From: Atrina japonica | Lineage: Eukaryota; Mollusca; Bivalvia; Pterioida; Pinnidae | Assembly: GCA_030159075.1 (NCBI GenBank) | Contig: BROG01000338.1 | Span: 555,001-619,000, forward strand | Direction: 5' to 3' | DNA: 64,000 bases | Shown: piece by piece, positions 52,841-63,440 of the stretch | Layout of the letters: every line of letters begins with the position of its first letter | How positions within the stretch are numbered: position 1 is the first letter of the stretch | Translations under genes and position numbers: made by a program | The notes under the pieces: generated by a model | Database searches by the model: none | What the model was told of the DNA's origin: nothing | What the model saw: the letters and a program-made list of their open reading frames with translations, nothing else

Positions 52841-52851
52841 ATCATCATCAT

Positions 52852-52882
<31 letters not shown>

Positions 52883-52883
52883 G
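52841..52883. repeat. (ATC)n microsatellite
   Basis: ATC trinucleotides with one ATA interruption. Confidence 0.95.
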
Positions 52884-52891
52884 TTTTACTA

Positions 52892-53080
52892 TTGATTCTT
52901 AATTGGATACGTAAGTGTGGGTTAGGTTTTGTGACATGGTTGGTATCAGAATGTAGTCAAAACAGTTTAATGTGATATTTCTACTACATCATGACTAAAG
53001 TCGATATAATTTTGACCAATTACAGATCATTAAGCCCGAGTGATAATATATTTTATTGAAACCCATATGCATGCATATAT
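52892..53080 (+). repeat. Dispersed repeat, copy 2 (first copy at 19886-20096)
   Basis: GATTCTTAATTGGATACGTA, ATATTTCTACTACATCATGA, TTACAGATCATTAAGCCCGA and CATATGCATGCATA follow the order seen at 19.9 kb. Confidence 0.6.
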
Positions 53081-53624
53081 TATTAGTCATCAGGTTTGTT
53101 ACCGAACATTCACGGGAATATGTCGGGTTGATCAAGTCCATGGAAGGCAAGGAGAATGCGTGGACGATCAGTAACAAATAAATCTGAAAACTATTTCATT
53201 TTAACGGGAACCATATCCTCAGTAAGTAAATGTCTTCAGTTGCCAATGTATGCAGTACGTACAGATATGAGTACAGGGTAATCCATTTTTTAACTATGGA
53301 AGAGAGTCAGGTGACTCTTTATGTCCAATGAAATCGCGATATTTCAGTTCAGGACAGTACCTCGCTAATGATTATTTAACTGACTGACTCAATTCTGTCT
53401 GAATAGTGAGGCTGTCGCTTAAGGGACTGCCTCTCTAATATCCACAAAGAAATTGTTGTCAAGAAACTGAATATACATGTTTACGATCTTGATTATTTAT
53501 GTCACGTGGCCCATAGTCGGGGTTCTACTGTGTGCATTCGAATACACTACACATTAGGAAATAATGTTTTGAATATCGTCTATATTCGACTGGTACAAGG
53601 AATACTTAACTGAAAGTGATTGTA
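53081..53624. other. AT-rich tract, nothing recognised
   Basis: No gene or clear repeat was found. Confidence 0.45.
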
Positions 53625-53836
53625 TATATGTTTGTTTATTTGTTAGTTGGTGGCGGCCAGTTTTCATGGGAAAGGTGAGAACCCAAGACCACAAGCCTGT
53701 CGCAAGTGAACTGCCAAACTTACTCCTAAAATCAGTTTAGGTTCCAGACCGGCTCGGAACGTGCGTTGATAAGTGGTGAGAGACCTCATAGTTTCAAGCT
53801 CGATGCTCTAACCACTGGGCCTCGGTGGCCCCGTAA
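53625..53836 (-). mobile_element. tRNA-derived SINE of a second type
   Basis: The minus strand begins GGGGCCACCGAGGCCCAGTG and GTTAGAGCATCGAGC, a tRNA D-arm and anticodon-arm-like head. The body contains TGCGACAGGCTTGTGG and GGTTCTCACCTTTCCCATG. It ends in a TTGGTGGCGGCC complement and an AACAAATAAACAAACA tail. Confidence 0.7.
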
Positions 53837-54247
53837 GAGAATGAAAATTTGAGGAAATTGAACTACGGCTGAGGTAGTATGTATAGAATCATGTGTATAG
53901 ATCTATTCGAGGCTTTACATTATTATCCTATCATTTGCCCACATAGATCCATTTTATGATTTTGATACAGACTGAACTGCTAACATTCATTTACTTTGAA
54001 TAGATATTGATTGATAAATGCATTAGAGAGATTGAGCGAAATGCACAGAAGAAATTGCATAAAAGAATACGGATTTAAAATAGATTAACGTGCACGCTTT
54101 TAAGTATTCCCTGTCAAGCAACTGATACAATTGACAGCCATACAACAGAAAAACAGACGGGCCGATTTAAAAATAATAAAGAATATCAATAGCTATATCC
54201 TTGACCAGTCTACACTCATTTATTTCGAAACACTGATGACAACTTTA
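53837..54247. other. AT-rich spacer, nothing recognised
   Basis: No gene or repeat was found. Confidence 0.45.
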
Positions 54248-54257
54248 TATATATATA

Positions 54258-54349
<92 letters not shown>

Positions 54350-54386
54350 ATATATATACATATACATATTTATAAATATATATATA
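54248..54386. repeat. (AT)n microsatellite with impure right end
   Basis: About 97 bp of nearly pure AT, then ACATATATACATATAC-type units. Confidence 0.97.
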
Positions 54387-54756
54387 ATGTTGAATGATTC
54401 GACATCCATGCAAGAATACATATCTTTACTTGTCCGTTATTCATTTTCCGATTTTTTTCATACATATGACATTACAACAAGTAATCTTATTTTAAAATCA
54501 TTTTATTTGTAACGTTGAATACTTTTAATACAAACAAAACATTTTTTTTTTTGACATTCTTTTTTGTCTTTTATTAAATAACCTTTTGACACCATGATTT
54601 ATTGACAATATTGTATCTTTATAGCTGTCAATATTCTTCCTATCCATTTATTTTATGCCTAAAATATGAAATACGCAGCTAATCTTTTCCATTCCGTCAG
54701 TAACCAATTAATAATAGGATGGTGGTGCTAACACAATGAATATATAGACCTACACA
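54387..54756. other. AT-rich spacer, nothing recognised
   Basis: Contains a T9 and a T-rich run near 54542-54565. Confidence 0.45.
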
Positions 54757-55078
54757 CTGCACCTCATCAGAGCCGACCTGGCTCAGTCGGTAGCGCGCTC
54801 GACTCTTGATCTTGAGGTCATGAGTTCGAGTCCAGCCGGCGGCAGGTTGGTTTCCTGTCCTTCGGATTAGACAGTAAAAATCGAGGTTCCGTGTCGCAGT
54901 AGGTGTCAGCACGTTAAAGAACCCTCACTGCTCAATGGCCGTAAGTGCCGCGCATAGGCCAAATTTTGAAGCCCTTTACCGGCAATTGGTGACGTATCCA
55001 TATTGACGTCTCCATATGAGTGAAAGATTCTTGAGTGGGCCGTTAAACATCAACAAACAAACAATCTGCACCTCATCA
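54757..55078 (+). mobile_element. tRNA-derived SINE with 13-bp target-site duplication
   Basis: CTGCACCTCATCA flanks it at 54757-54769 and 55066-55078. The head GAGCCGACCTGGCTCAGTCG and TAGCGCGCTCGACTC is intact, the B box is GAGTTCGAGTCCAG, and the body and the ACAAACAAACAA tail are complete. A short internal duplication (TCCATATTGACG next to TCCATATGAGTG) distinguishes it. With its B box intact it is one of the two best copies for defining the family. Confidence 0.93.
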
Positions 55079-55564
55079 TCATTTCTATATAACCGTCATT
55101 TGTCAACTAAATCTTTGCACTGTAAATCCCCGGACTGTAAATCTGGAGGTTTTTGCGAAACATCGGTTCTAAATTTATTTCGTCATACTATTATCGTTTA
55201 TTCAAAAGATGTCCTCCCTCCATTCGGATATGAACTATCTGATATAGGAGAGTAACTCTTCTGTTTTCAGTTGATCGCCATCATCAGCAAAAGAGAAAAA
55301 AAAAGTTTTCTCTTTGATACAATACCCGTTATAACATGTGATGTGTATAAAAGCTAACGACAAAAGCAAATCGTGATGTTACCTGTAAATCAATACATTT
55401 TAGCTATTCGTCACAAAATAAACATTCAAACATGACAATCTGATGTCTGTAAAATGATATAAAGATCAATTATTGGCAAAGCTGACTGGCATAGCTTCAT
55501 TTAGATGAAAAAAAAACCTTGACGTTTTGCTTTTGTAACTTTTCACTTTTCATATTTATATATA
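55079..55564. other. AT-rich spacer, nothing recognised
   Basis: No gene or clear repeat was found. Confidence 0.45.
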
Positions 55565-55800
55565 TAATTCGAATACCAAAGTATAAATCTTTAGGATGTT
55601 CAAGGTATAGGTACAAATCTTGTAAAAAAAGGACAAACACGGACCTCTTGCAATCAAGAGGTGGGATCAGGTGCTATGGGTGAGTAAGCATCCCCGCCGT
55701 GAGTCCACAGTCAAATCAAAATGAAATACGTGAGGAACGAATCCTCGTCACATTTTTTCAGACATCTCAACAGCCGCCATCGAACAGATAACTCACATAT
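55565..55800 (-). mobile_element. Retroelement 3' UTR fragment
   Basis: The plus strand reads ATACCAAAGTATAAATCTTT, GGACAAACACGGACCTCTTG, AATCAAGAGGTGGGATCAGG, CCGCCGTGAGTCCACAGTC and AACGAATCCTCGTCACATT. It is one of the best preserved UTR copies; a 13-base segment around the TGTTGACCGGTC block is missing. No RT sequence remains. Confidence 0.8.
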
Positions 55801-57211
55801 GTATGTAATCAGGTGTTTACAAAACTACGATGACGACATTGATCAACTCACATTGTTCTACTATATGTCAGTTTGTTTTCTGTTCTAGCAGTTTATACCT
55901 TCTATTGTTTTAACATTTACAAAAATATATCAACAAATTTATATGATATTGTTTTACGAGTCTGTTGAAGCACAACAATAACATTGTTGGCTCTCTGTAA
56001 CGATATTTTAGGATATGACGCAATACCGATAATAAAATGATCCACTTAACGTTTATGTGCTTTGTTCCAACAGTGTGCAGTTTGCATTTATCATCGATTA
56101 AAAGCTTAAGCGAATGACAATGTAATTTCTTTTGTGCCAAATGTGTTATATGTATACGCATTCTGCGTGTATATCAAATGTTTTCTTTTCTCATAAAACA
56201 GTGACTTCTCTGCAAGTTTTATTGATATTACTAAAGTGGTTGATAAATTACAAAAGCAATTTGTAATGAGCAAAATGGTAGGGAGAAACTTCCTTCAAAC
56301 GGAATGTTATTTAACCGAACTACCGCAACGTTATTGCTACTAAAGTAAATTACATTTTCAACACCGTTCTTATTGGAGTGTTACGTTTTGTATCTTAACA
56401 TACTCCAATGTTATTGTTAAACCTCACATAGAGGTATAAATAGGCACATTGTTTCTTTCTGTTGTTGGAATAGACAGTTATGAAAATGATTTTATTTTTT
56501 GTTTTAATGGCAATTTTATGTACAGGTCGGTCAAAGTTATTATAAAAACATTACCGTCTCCTTGTTTTTCATATCTTAATTATATTTTATCCATCTTTTA
56601 AATGTTCATATTTCTTAACTCTTAAGTGCCCAACGTAGAACCGTGAATGTCGGGCGCAGTACTGTAGTTCCCGCCAAATGATGTAGGTATGGTATTCGGG
56701 TTGAGAGGGAGGAGTATTTTAAATGACATGGCGCTAGACAACTCACGTAAATTAGTAAATTAAATGACACTTGATGCCAAGATTTCAACTACTTAACTTG
56801 TATCTCAATTGTTGTAAGATATATAAATCACCAATGTACACAAATAGCATTTGGACAGTTACACAGTTGACTTAATAAAGATGGGCAGCAGTATGCTTTT
56901 CATAGATGTCAAACTTACATATAACGTGCAACAACAATTTGTGAATGTATAGTTTGAACCCTTCCAAACCTAAGTATATCAATGACATATAACATTCTAT
57001 TGTTTCAGATCAGATTACTGTGTCCGGTAGGGTGATATGATGATTATACAACTGTTAATAGTTTTGAAATTAAAAATTTTGACATCACTATCAGAAAGCT
57101 TATATGGCAATACATACTGATAAATATAGGACCTATATAAATTTCGAAGTGAGAGCAGGTGCCCTTAAATAAATTACCACCTTACCTTCGAATTGCACAT
57201 TACTAACTGCG

Positions 57212-57212
<1 letters not shown>
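55801..57212. other. AT-rich tract, nothing recognised
   Basis: A small imperfect hairpin (TTGGAGTGTTA/TAACATACTCCAA) sits at 56370-56408. No gene was found. Confidence 0.45.

Positions 57213-57284
<72 letters not shown>
57213..57284. repeat. (AT)n microsatellite, about 72 bp
   Basis: It occupies the position where the left end of MITE copy C would be expected. Confidence 0.95.
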
Positions 57285-57286
<2 letters not shown>

Positions 57287-57556
57287 AGACTTGATGGATA
57301 CTAAAAAGCCATTACCTTTGATATAATTTGACATTTTCTACTTGATATACAATAACAAATAAGAGCTATACACAGGTATAAAAAAGTTAATTAATTGCAA
57401 TTAAAAAAAAGTGCTAAAACAGAATTTCTCAAGCAATTTTCATAAAATCTATAGGAATATAACAATTTTATACTTGTGTATATATTTTTGTCATTGCATA
57501 TCAATCTAAGTAAAAAGGGGGAAATGAAAAGGAAACACAGCTTATGTCCTTTTAAT
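57285..57556 (+). mobile_element. Small inverted-repeat (MITE-like) element, copy C
   Basis: ATACAATAACAAATAAGAGC, CTATACACAGG, CTTGTGTATATATTTTTGTC and ATTGCATATCAATCTAAGTA match copy A in order; the right end is CTTATGTCCTTTTAATGG. The left end has been replaced by the AT array. Confidence 0.6.
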
Positions 57557-57717
57557 GGTAGACATTCGAATACACCATTTTCGAATTGTCTCATTCTGTT
57601 TTTCTGATTTTACGATCTATTGTGTACCCAAGTCACGTGATATCAACAAAAACGGGGGCAGTCCGCATGGCGGTTTACTGTGAACTCGTATACGTTGTGC
57701 TGACGTTCAATTATTCA

Positions 57718-58112
57718 AAATATTATAAACATAATACCAAAGTTATAATGCTCAAGACGATATCGTTTCTGTCAATTAGACTTCATCAGTTGAGCTCCAA
57801 TTTGAAAACTATGTGTTTTTTCTAAACATAAAATGGTATCATACAAGGCCAAATAATATTTCTAAAAGTATTGCCGAAATCCGTTTAAGAGTAACCAATG
57901 TAAAAAATGACTATCTTGGCTTTAGACAATTTTCGAATTTAAATGGTGTTAACAGTGCCAAATATTACTTTAGTATAAAATGAACAGCTGGTACCGAAAT
58001 ACCAGGTACTAGGTTTATGTATACCCTCGGGGACTCAAACGGTCCACCAGCAGTGGCAACGACCTAGTGGTTATAAATATTATAAACATAATACCAAAGT
58101 TATAATGCTCGC
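57718..58112 (+). repeat. Dispersed repeat, copy 2, bounded by a perfect 36-bp direct repeat
   Basis: 57721-58012 matches 47521-47796. An identical 36-base block beginning AAATATTATAAACATAATAC lies at 57718-57753 and again at 58075-58110. The stretch between them also holds CAACGACCTAGTGGTTATAA, a tRNA-like A-box phrase. Confidence 0.7.
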
Positions 58113-58437
58113 AGAAGGGCATAAATTGGACAAGAAGGAGAAGAAAATGTATTGATACATGAAGTCTGTTCATTTATTTGCTTTCCCAACGAAACAGAAC
58201 AAGAAATTGCATGACACAAAAACTTCAGCGAGCCGACTTTGAACCAAGTAGATAGCCTAGCCAGCCTAAACGACACTTTGTCAAGGAAAAAGCACTGGTA
58301 AAACTAGATGCATTTCTCGCTTTCTTAGATAACCTTTACGAATTTATCATATTATATGTCTTTTACATTTCCAATTTCCATTCAAAACCAACCGTTGAAT
58401 AGGTCTAGTAGATCTATTATAAAAACTACAATAGGCC
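58113..58437. other. AT-rich spacer, nothing recognised
   Basis: No gene was found. Confidence 0.4.
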
Positions 58438-58516
58438 ACAGGAGTTCAAAGTTACTGAAACGTCCGGTGTAGTAGGCCACAAACAAGTACTACACCGGGC
58501 GTTTCAGACTTCTGTG
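58438..58516. mobile_element. Short foldback element
   Basis: CTGAAACGTCCGGTGTAGTA pairs with TACTACACCGGGCGTTTCAG across a spacer of about 13 bases. The pairing continues outward through CACAGGAGT/CTTCTGTG with a bulge. Stem about 28 bp. Confidence 0.75.
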
Positions 58517-58929
58517 AATTAGGCATCATGATCATATATTACAAAATTTGGTATTCCACCAAAAACTACTTGATTTGGATTGTTGGGTAAGAATAACAAA
58601 TTCATTTATTAATTATTTATCTTTATCTTCTGTAATGAGTTGCTGACATATACGATACTGCAAATAAATCACGGACCAAAATTTAATTCACCTACAGATT
58701 TATGTTAGAATTTTAATATTTAAATTTTAGCTATGATATGTAAATTGCAGCAGTATTATATTATCTCAATGTTTTATGTCATTTAAATTAATTTCATTGG
58801 CTGCTTTAAATAATTTGATGGTTTTATTTGGGTAGTTAATATTATAAACTGAAAATATACCAGAAAATTTTCCTACTTCTGATTATTAAACATCTAAATT
58901 CATTATTGTCTTTGGGAATATTAAAGTGG
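58517..58929. other. AT-rich spacer, nothing recognised
   Basis: No gene was found. Confidence 0.4.
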
Positions 58930-59600
58930 TCCTCTCTTTATTACAGCTATACTGGACATGACAACACCATGGTTAAAACTGGATTTATTTTTACCATCAG
59001 CCAAAGTATCAAACAGACAAAACTTGAGAAAGACTGGACCATCAAGAATCTTAGCAGATGTCATGGATTTCTAAATGCTCAGTCTCTGTAACAAATGATA
59101 CTGGCATTACCCACATCTTTTCTTACTGATATATTGGAAATTTCTGTTACAAGAGTCACGCAAAGTTTCACTACATGGGTAAATCATATGAACACAACTT
59201 TATGTTTGAGGTGAAGAATTATCTGCCAGAATTATTTTGTAAAGCATTTCCTCGAACTACATGCAATATTGTGTTTACAGGACTTTTCATTCAGCAGCTA
59301 CAAACACCGACAGGTCAGTTTGTCACCTACAGTACTTACAGTTACAATGCTTTTAAATTTCTAGTATTCATCACCCAAACAGATTCATTCGCATCCAAAT
59401 TATGGGGAGGTAAAATAGACAGATGCATAACAGCAAATGCAAGATTCCTGAATCATATTTATGCTGAACTGACTGTTTCCATTACATTAAACATGTTCCT
59501 GCAGGAAAAAAAAGTTCTGATTTGCAGAACTGTATTTGATCTCGAGCAAACCTTTTCCACAGCATGATTAAGAAACAATGCCAACGGGAGAGGCGCCTGT
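58930..59600 (+). pseudogene. Decayed DDE transposase (DDE_Tnp_4, Harbinger/ISL2EU-like)
   Basis: Homology to cut-and-paste transposases of the DDE_Tnp_4 type is read from the order of motifs. YYSYTGHDN with FIFTISQSI (about 58946-59010) resembles the pre-domain FYTGL region. ISVTRVTQSFTTWVNHMNTT (about 59137-59200) resembles the helix-turn-helix (SxxTVSRxFxTWI). After a frame change, a 130-residue frame (59175-59567) gives LPELFCKAFPRTTCNIVFTG (consensus ..IIDCTE), TYSTYSYNAFKFLVFIT (consensus YSxYKxHNTxKFLVGIT) and SKLWGGKIDRCITANARFLN (consensus SxxWGGRxSDxxITxxxGFL). The first catalytic aspartate is replaced (NIVFTG) and the second (ADRGF) is not recognisable. It is a dead fragment about half the usual length; terminal inverted repeats were not found. 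Confidence 0.7.
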
Positions 59601-59957
59601 AAAAAGATACTACTTATCTACAAAACAACCCACATTCCTGGGCATTTAATTTTTGTGTAGTGACCTAAACATCTCAAAGATTTGGTGTCTGGCGGACAGG
59701 TCCTTTTTCTCAATAAATTTTAAATTTTGGATACAGTGCAACTCATTTACTAATTATTCTCTTCGTATGTAGTTTTCTGGTGCTTGGGGGAAATAGAAAA
59801 AATACAACTAATGGTAAAGAGGGGATGTGATGATTGATTTCATTTTTATTCATTGTATTTTTCTTACATTGTTTACATGCGTTAATCTTGTATTTCATTA
59901 TAAGTCATTCATTAATTACATACAGATTAAAACATTTTATTTTCAAGGTAATGGTAT

Positions 59958-59958
<1 letters not shown>
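59601..59958. other. AT-rich spacer, nothing recognised
   Basis: No gene was found. Confidence 0.4.
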
Positions 59959-60048
<90 letters not shown>

Positions 60049-60070
60049 TCTCTCTCTCTCTCTCTCTCTT
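59959..60070. repeat. (CT)n microsatellite, about 110 bp
   Basis: CT run with one CTTCT interruption near 60048. Confidence 0.97.
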
Positions 60071-61063
60071 CTTTACTGTAAAATGTCAGCATTTCAAATA
60101 ACTTCCAGAACACAATACAGCTGGTACACCTACATGTATTTGTTACTTGGTTTGAACTAGAACACAAAGGCCACAGTGAGAGCTGACTCTGAACCTCCTC
60201 TGTATAAGATGACAAATCTATAGCCAGTGAAAAAGTACAGAAATGGCATTTAAACCATGAAAGATCATCCCCAAGAACTTAAGTCCTTAACAACATAACC
60301 AGTGTCACAATTAACTAAAATACCCAAAACACCGTAGCAAAATAACCAGTGTCACAAATAAATAAAAATACCCCAAAATACATTTCACTAGCAAATATCA
60401 CTAGGAATTAATTTTGTGATAATTTTGTGATATAAAATGTATTTTTCTTGCATCAATATTATATTATACAGTCTGCTGCAACTCAAGAAAATACAAAAAC
60501 TAAATACATATAATAAAGACAACTCCGTCCATGTATCTGAAGGATACTGTTGTTGAGTCATGAGAACCATATTGGTCTTCTGAAATTAACTGTAGGCCTA
60601 TATCATGATATATTATTATCATATATATACATAATTTTGAAAATGATAATTATATACATATATGTATTAAACTTTGGTCACGTTAGTAACACCTTGGTAC
60701 ATTTTTAACTGTATTTAGAATGCCATACTGATGTCATTTGGACTCTGAAGAAAACCATGAAAGTTGATAAAACGGCAGTGGTTAGAAGCATCTACATTCA
60801 AGAATTTACAGAAAGAATGCTGACAAAAAAGGATATAGGGTCTAGATCTTTTGGGGTAAATTGTGCTGCCCATCCCAAACTATAGAAACATCAACAGCCT
60901 GAACAGCATAAGATTTTGAAATGCTTACATCACAAATGTGAAACATCCAGACAAAATTTCGCCAGAAGACTCTAGAAGAACCTATACAGAGTAAGCACTG
61001 TCGCTATGCCTGGTTTCAGTAATGCATCTGGACTACATAAAGAACACAATGAAGCCAAGATCT
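60071..61063. other. AT-rich tract, no supported gene
   Basis: A small duplication of ATAACCAGTGTCACAA lies at 60295 and 60344. Broken frames around 60720-61020 have mildly coding-like composition but no recognisable family. Confidence 0.4.
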
Positions 61064-61223
61064 GGGCCTGGCACCATAAAACTTGAGAATTTTATTTGTT
61101 TAAGTCTGAGAATATTCTCGACTTGGCCTGCTTAGCCAGTCAGATCTCAGGATTAGCCAAAGTTGAGTAATTTCTTTAGACTAATACCTTAATCAACTCT
61201 TTAAAGTTTTATGGTGTCATGCC
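61064..61223. mobile_element. MITE-like element of about 160 bp
   Basis: Terminal inverted repeats of about 20 bp: GGGCCTGGCACCATAAAACT at the left and AGTTTTATGGTGTCATGCCC at the right, with two mismatches. Subterminal TTAAGTCT/AGACTAATACCTTAA also pairs. It is non-coding. Confidence 0.65.
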
Positions 61224-62256
61224 CTGATTTCATTATCACCATTGTGATTTGCAAGAAAAGATCTACATTCTCTATGAGAAGAGGGGGCAGACATGCCCAG
61301 TTTTATGCATGTCATTGTATTATGGAAGAATTATTTCACTGTCACTAGTAGTAGATATAACGGTATGCTGTTGCCTAATACTTGAAACCGTGGCTTCCAT
61401 GTCAACATTGTCTTTGACCACAGGCAAAGGTATAGACAAGCTTAAGACATATGAAAGAGATATACTTGTTTATTATAAATATAGTATTCAGCGATATATT
61501 TTTTTGGTGGTAGATAGGATTCACATGCACTCGTTAAAACGGATGTTGTCTTAAAATTGAAAATAACATTAAATTCATGATTTTACATTTATCTATTATA
61601 TTCTGTCTACTCTTCAACTTCTATGTGGCGAAACAACACCGATCATTCATATCAGGGGCGTATACATGTATATAACACATGTTATATATACGTCCCTGCC
61701 CCTGGCCAGATTTTAGTATTTTACATCACGGACATGTCAAATTAATAAAACTTGGTCATACCTCACAAAATCTGTCAAAGTCGTATAGAAGTTGTATACT
61801 AGACAGAATTTTAAATATAGATTAATTTGATTTGCTTAATTTTGCAAATTTAATTTGCTATGAGCATCAGCAATAGCAGAAAAGATCGCTGACCCATGCC
61901 ATTTAAGTGATCAATTGTCAGCTCGGTGGTTGTTAATGTAAACCGGAAGCCACGTTGCCCCCACCGGAAATGGCAAATCGCAACATAGTATGACAAACTG
62001 AGAACGTAAACGGACAACTCGAAAAAAATCTATTCATAAACAATGCATTATCCCCCCAAATAGAGCTACTAAGTTGTATGACTGTGTTAACAATACTTCC
62101 GTGAATATAAGACTTAACAAGTAAAGTAAACAGTATATGTCATACCCAATATCAGTGTCATTAATATCAGTTTAACAGCAACTTTCTCTTCACAAGGTTT
62201 AAAGTATCAAATTACAACCTTTAATCAACTACTCTGGAGGTAAGTTTAACTAAAGC
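61224..62256. other. AT-rich tract, no supported gene
   Basis: A 101-residue plus-strand frame (61249-61554) is not recognised. An imperfect palindrome GGGGCGTATACATGTATATA / ATATATACGTCCCTGCCCC sits at 61655-61701. Confidence 0.4.
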
Positions 62257-62549
62257 CTTAGTCACAACCGGGCGCACCATGCGTCTTCTGCGTTTTTGTC
62301 GTAGGTGATAATCGTAGAAATCATTGGGGCAGAGAAAGGTATCAGTCAGTTTGTAAGTTGGGAAAAAGAAAGACGTATGTTATTTGGGAAATAACAGACT
62401 TTCTTAGACATGCTCAACATCCATCATACGTGATTACAGGCAGTTTGCGTGCTCGAAATTCGGCAAGAAGGCCGTGCGAGGCCCGTGCTTTCCTTGGCAT
62501 TTTTGCCGTAAATACACGGTAGAATGGAAGTACGGGGGTTGTGACTGAG
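62257..62549. mobile_element. MITE-like element of about 290 bp
   Basis: Terminal inverted repeats CTTAGTCACAACC (62257-62269) and GGTTGTGACTGAG (62537-62549) match at 12 of 13 positions. The interior is GC-richer than the surroundings (CACCATGCGTCTTCTGCG, CCGTGCGAGGCCCGTGC) and lacks an open frame. Confidence 0.65.
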
Positions 62550-62875
62550 TCTTTATCAAGGTCGTAACTTTGCCCGCAAACATAGACGTAAGTTTAGACG
62601 TAACTCGAGTTACGGTTTTATTTACGTGTTCGTAGTTTCAGTTTCACAAAAGGTCATAAACATATGATTACTCGTTACCCTACACAACTTACGTGTGAAA
62701 TTAATTTGTAGTTTGGAAGAGACGTAGACTAAGACGTAAGTTTATACGTAGGGAGGAAGATACGAACTTTAGTGAAACTCATATTAGATACGACCTTTAT
62801 TGAAACTCATTTTAGACGTAAGTATACGTCTACACGTTACAAAGCTACGACCTTTAGTGAAACTGGCCACATATT
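62550..62875. repeat. ACGTAAG-rich patch with three CTTTAGTGAAACT repeats
   Basis: TACGAACTTTAGTGAAACTC (62761), TACGACCTTTATTGAAACTC (62789) and TACGACCTTTAGTGAAACTG (62846) are near-identical. GACGTAAG or its complement recurs near 62585, 62598, 62735 and 62815. It is probably a decayed repeat or mobile element end. Confidence 0.5.
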
Positions 62876-63057
62876 TGTATTATACATGTTTACGTGTTGT
62901 CTTTGCTACAATGTCTTTTAGCAAAGTGTCGGCATTATATGTACATTATCTATGCACCTTTATCAGCCGATCTCTTCCTTCATATTATATAAATATAATA
63001 CATATTTCATCCAAAAGCCTCTGAATCGAACGATATAATAAAACCATAGCCTTTGAG
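62876..63057. other. Spacer, nothing recognised
   Basis: AT-rich, with no signal. Confidence 0.4.
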
Positions 63058-63440
63058 TTGATATTCAGTGATATGAAAGATGGATTGTTAATTAATGACA
63101 GGCTTTATACCTATGTGAGCGCGTTTCTTGGAGAACTGAACAATAAAGGAATCATGTACACGCGTGTCATACTTTGACATTTTACTTCATAAATAATGGA
63201 CGGGGAAGGAGTAACTAAACTAAATGACCAACGCGATTTCTGATTTTCTATCGCCAGCTTTGTACAATTAAGGAGTTACACCCATTTATCATCTCCATTC
63301 GCTGATGATCCAACTTGCTTGATCCTGTTCAACGTTCGATCATTTCACACATAGCGACAACTATGTAGTGCCGAGTTGTTATGGAAAATCGCATTTGAAG
63401 TCAACAGATCTCCAACGTCACGATTGACATATTGACCGTG
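63058..63440 (+). mobile_element. Heavily decayed RT retroelement fragment
   Basis: GATTGTTAATTAATGACAGG follows a degraded YIDD region. TTTGACATTTTACTTC and ATGGACGGGGAAGGAGTAAC correspond to YLDILLTIDTDGKLATKL of the 33-kb copy, and CAACGCGATTTCTGATTTTC to KRDDFG. SCSTFDHFTH (about 63330-63360) matches ACSTYEHFIY. Frames are badly broken, making it the oldest-looking RT copy here. Confidence 0.6.

Noticed and set aside
61249..61554. 101-residue plus-strand frame
   Set aside because: Not recognised and does not connect to the transposase relic upstream.
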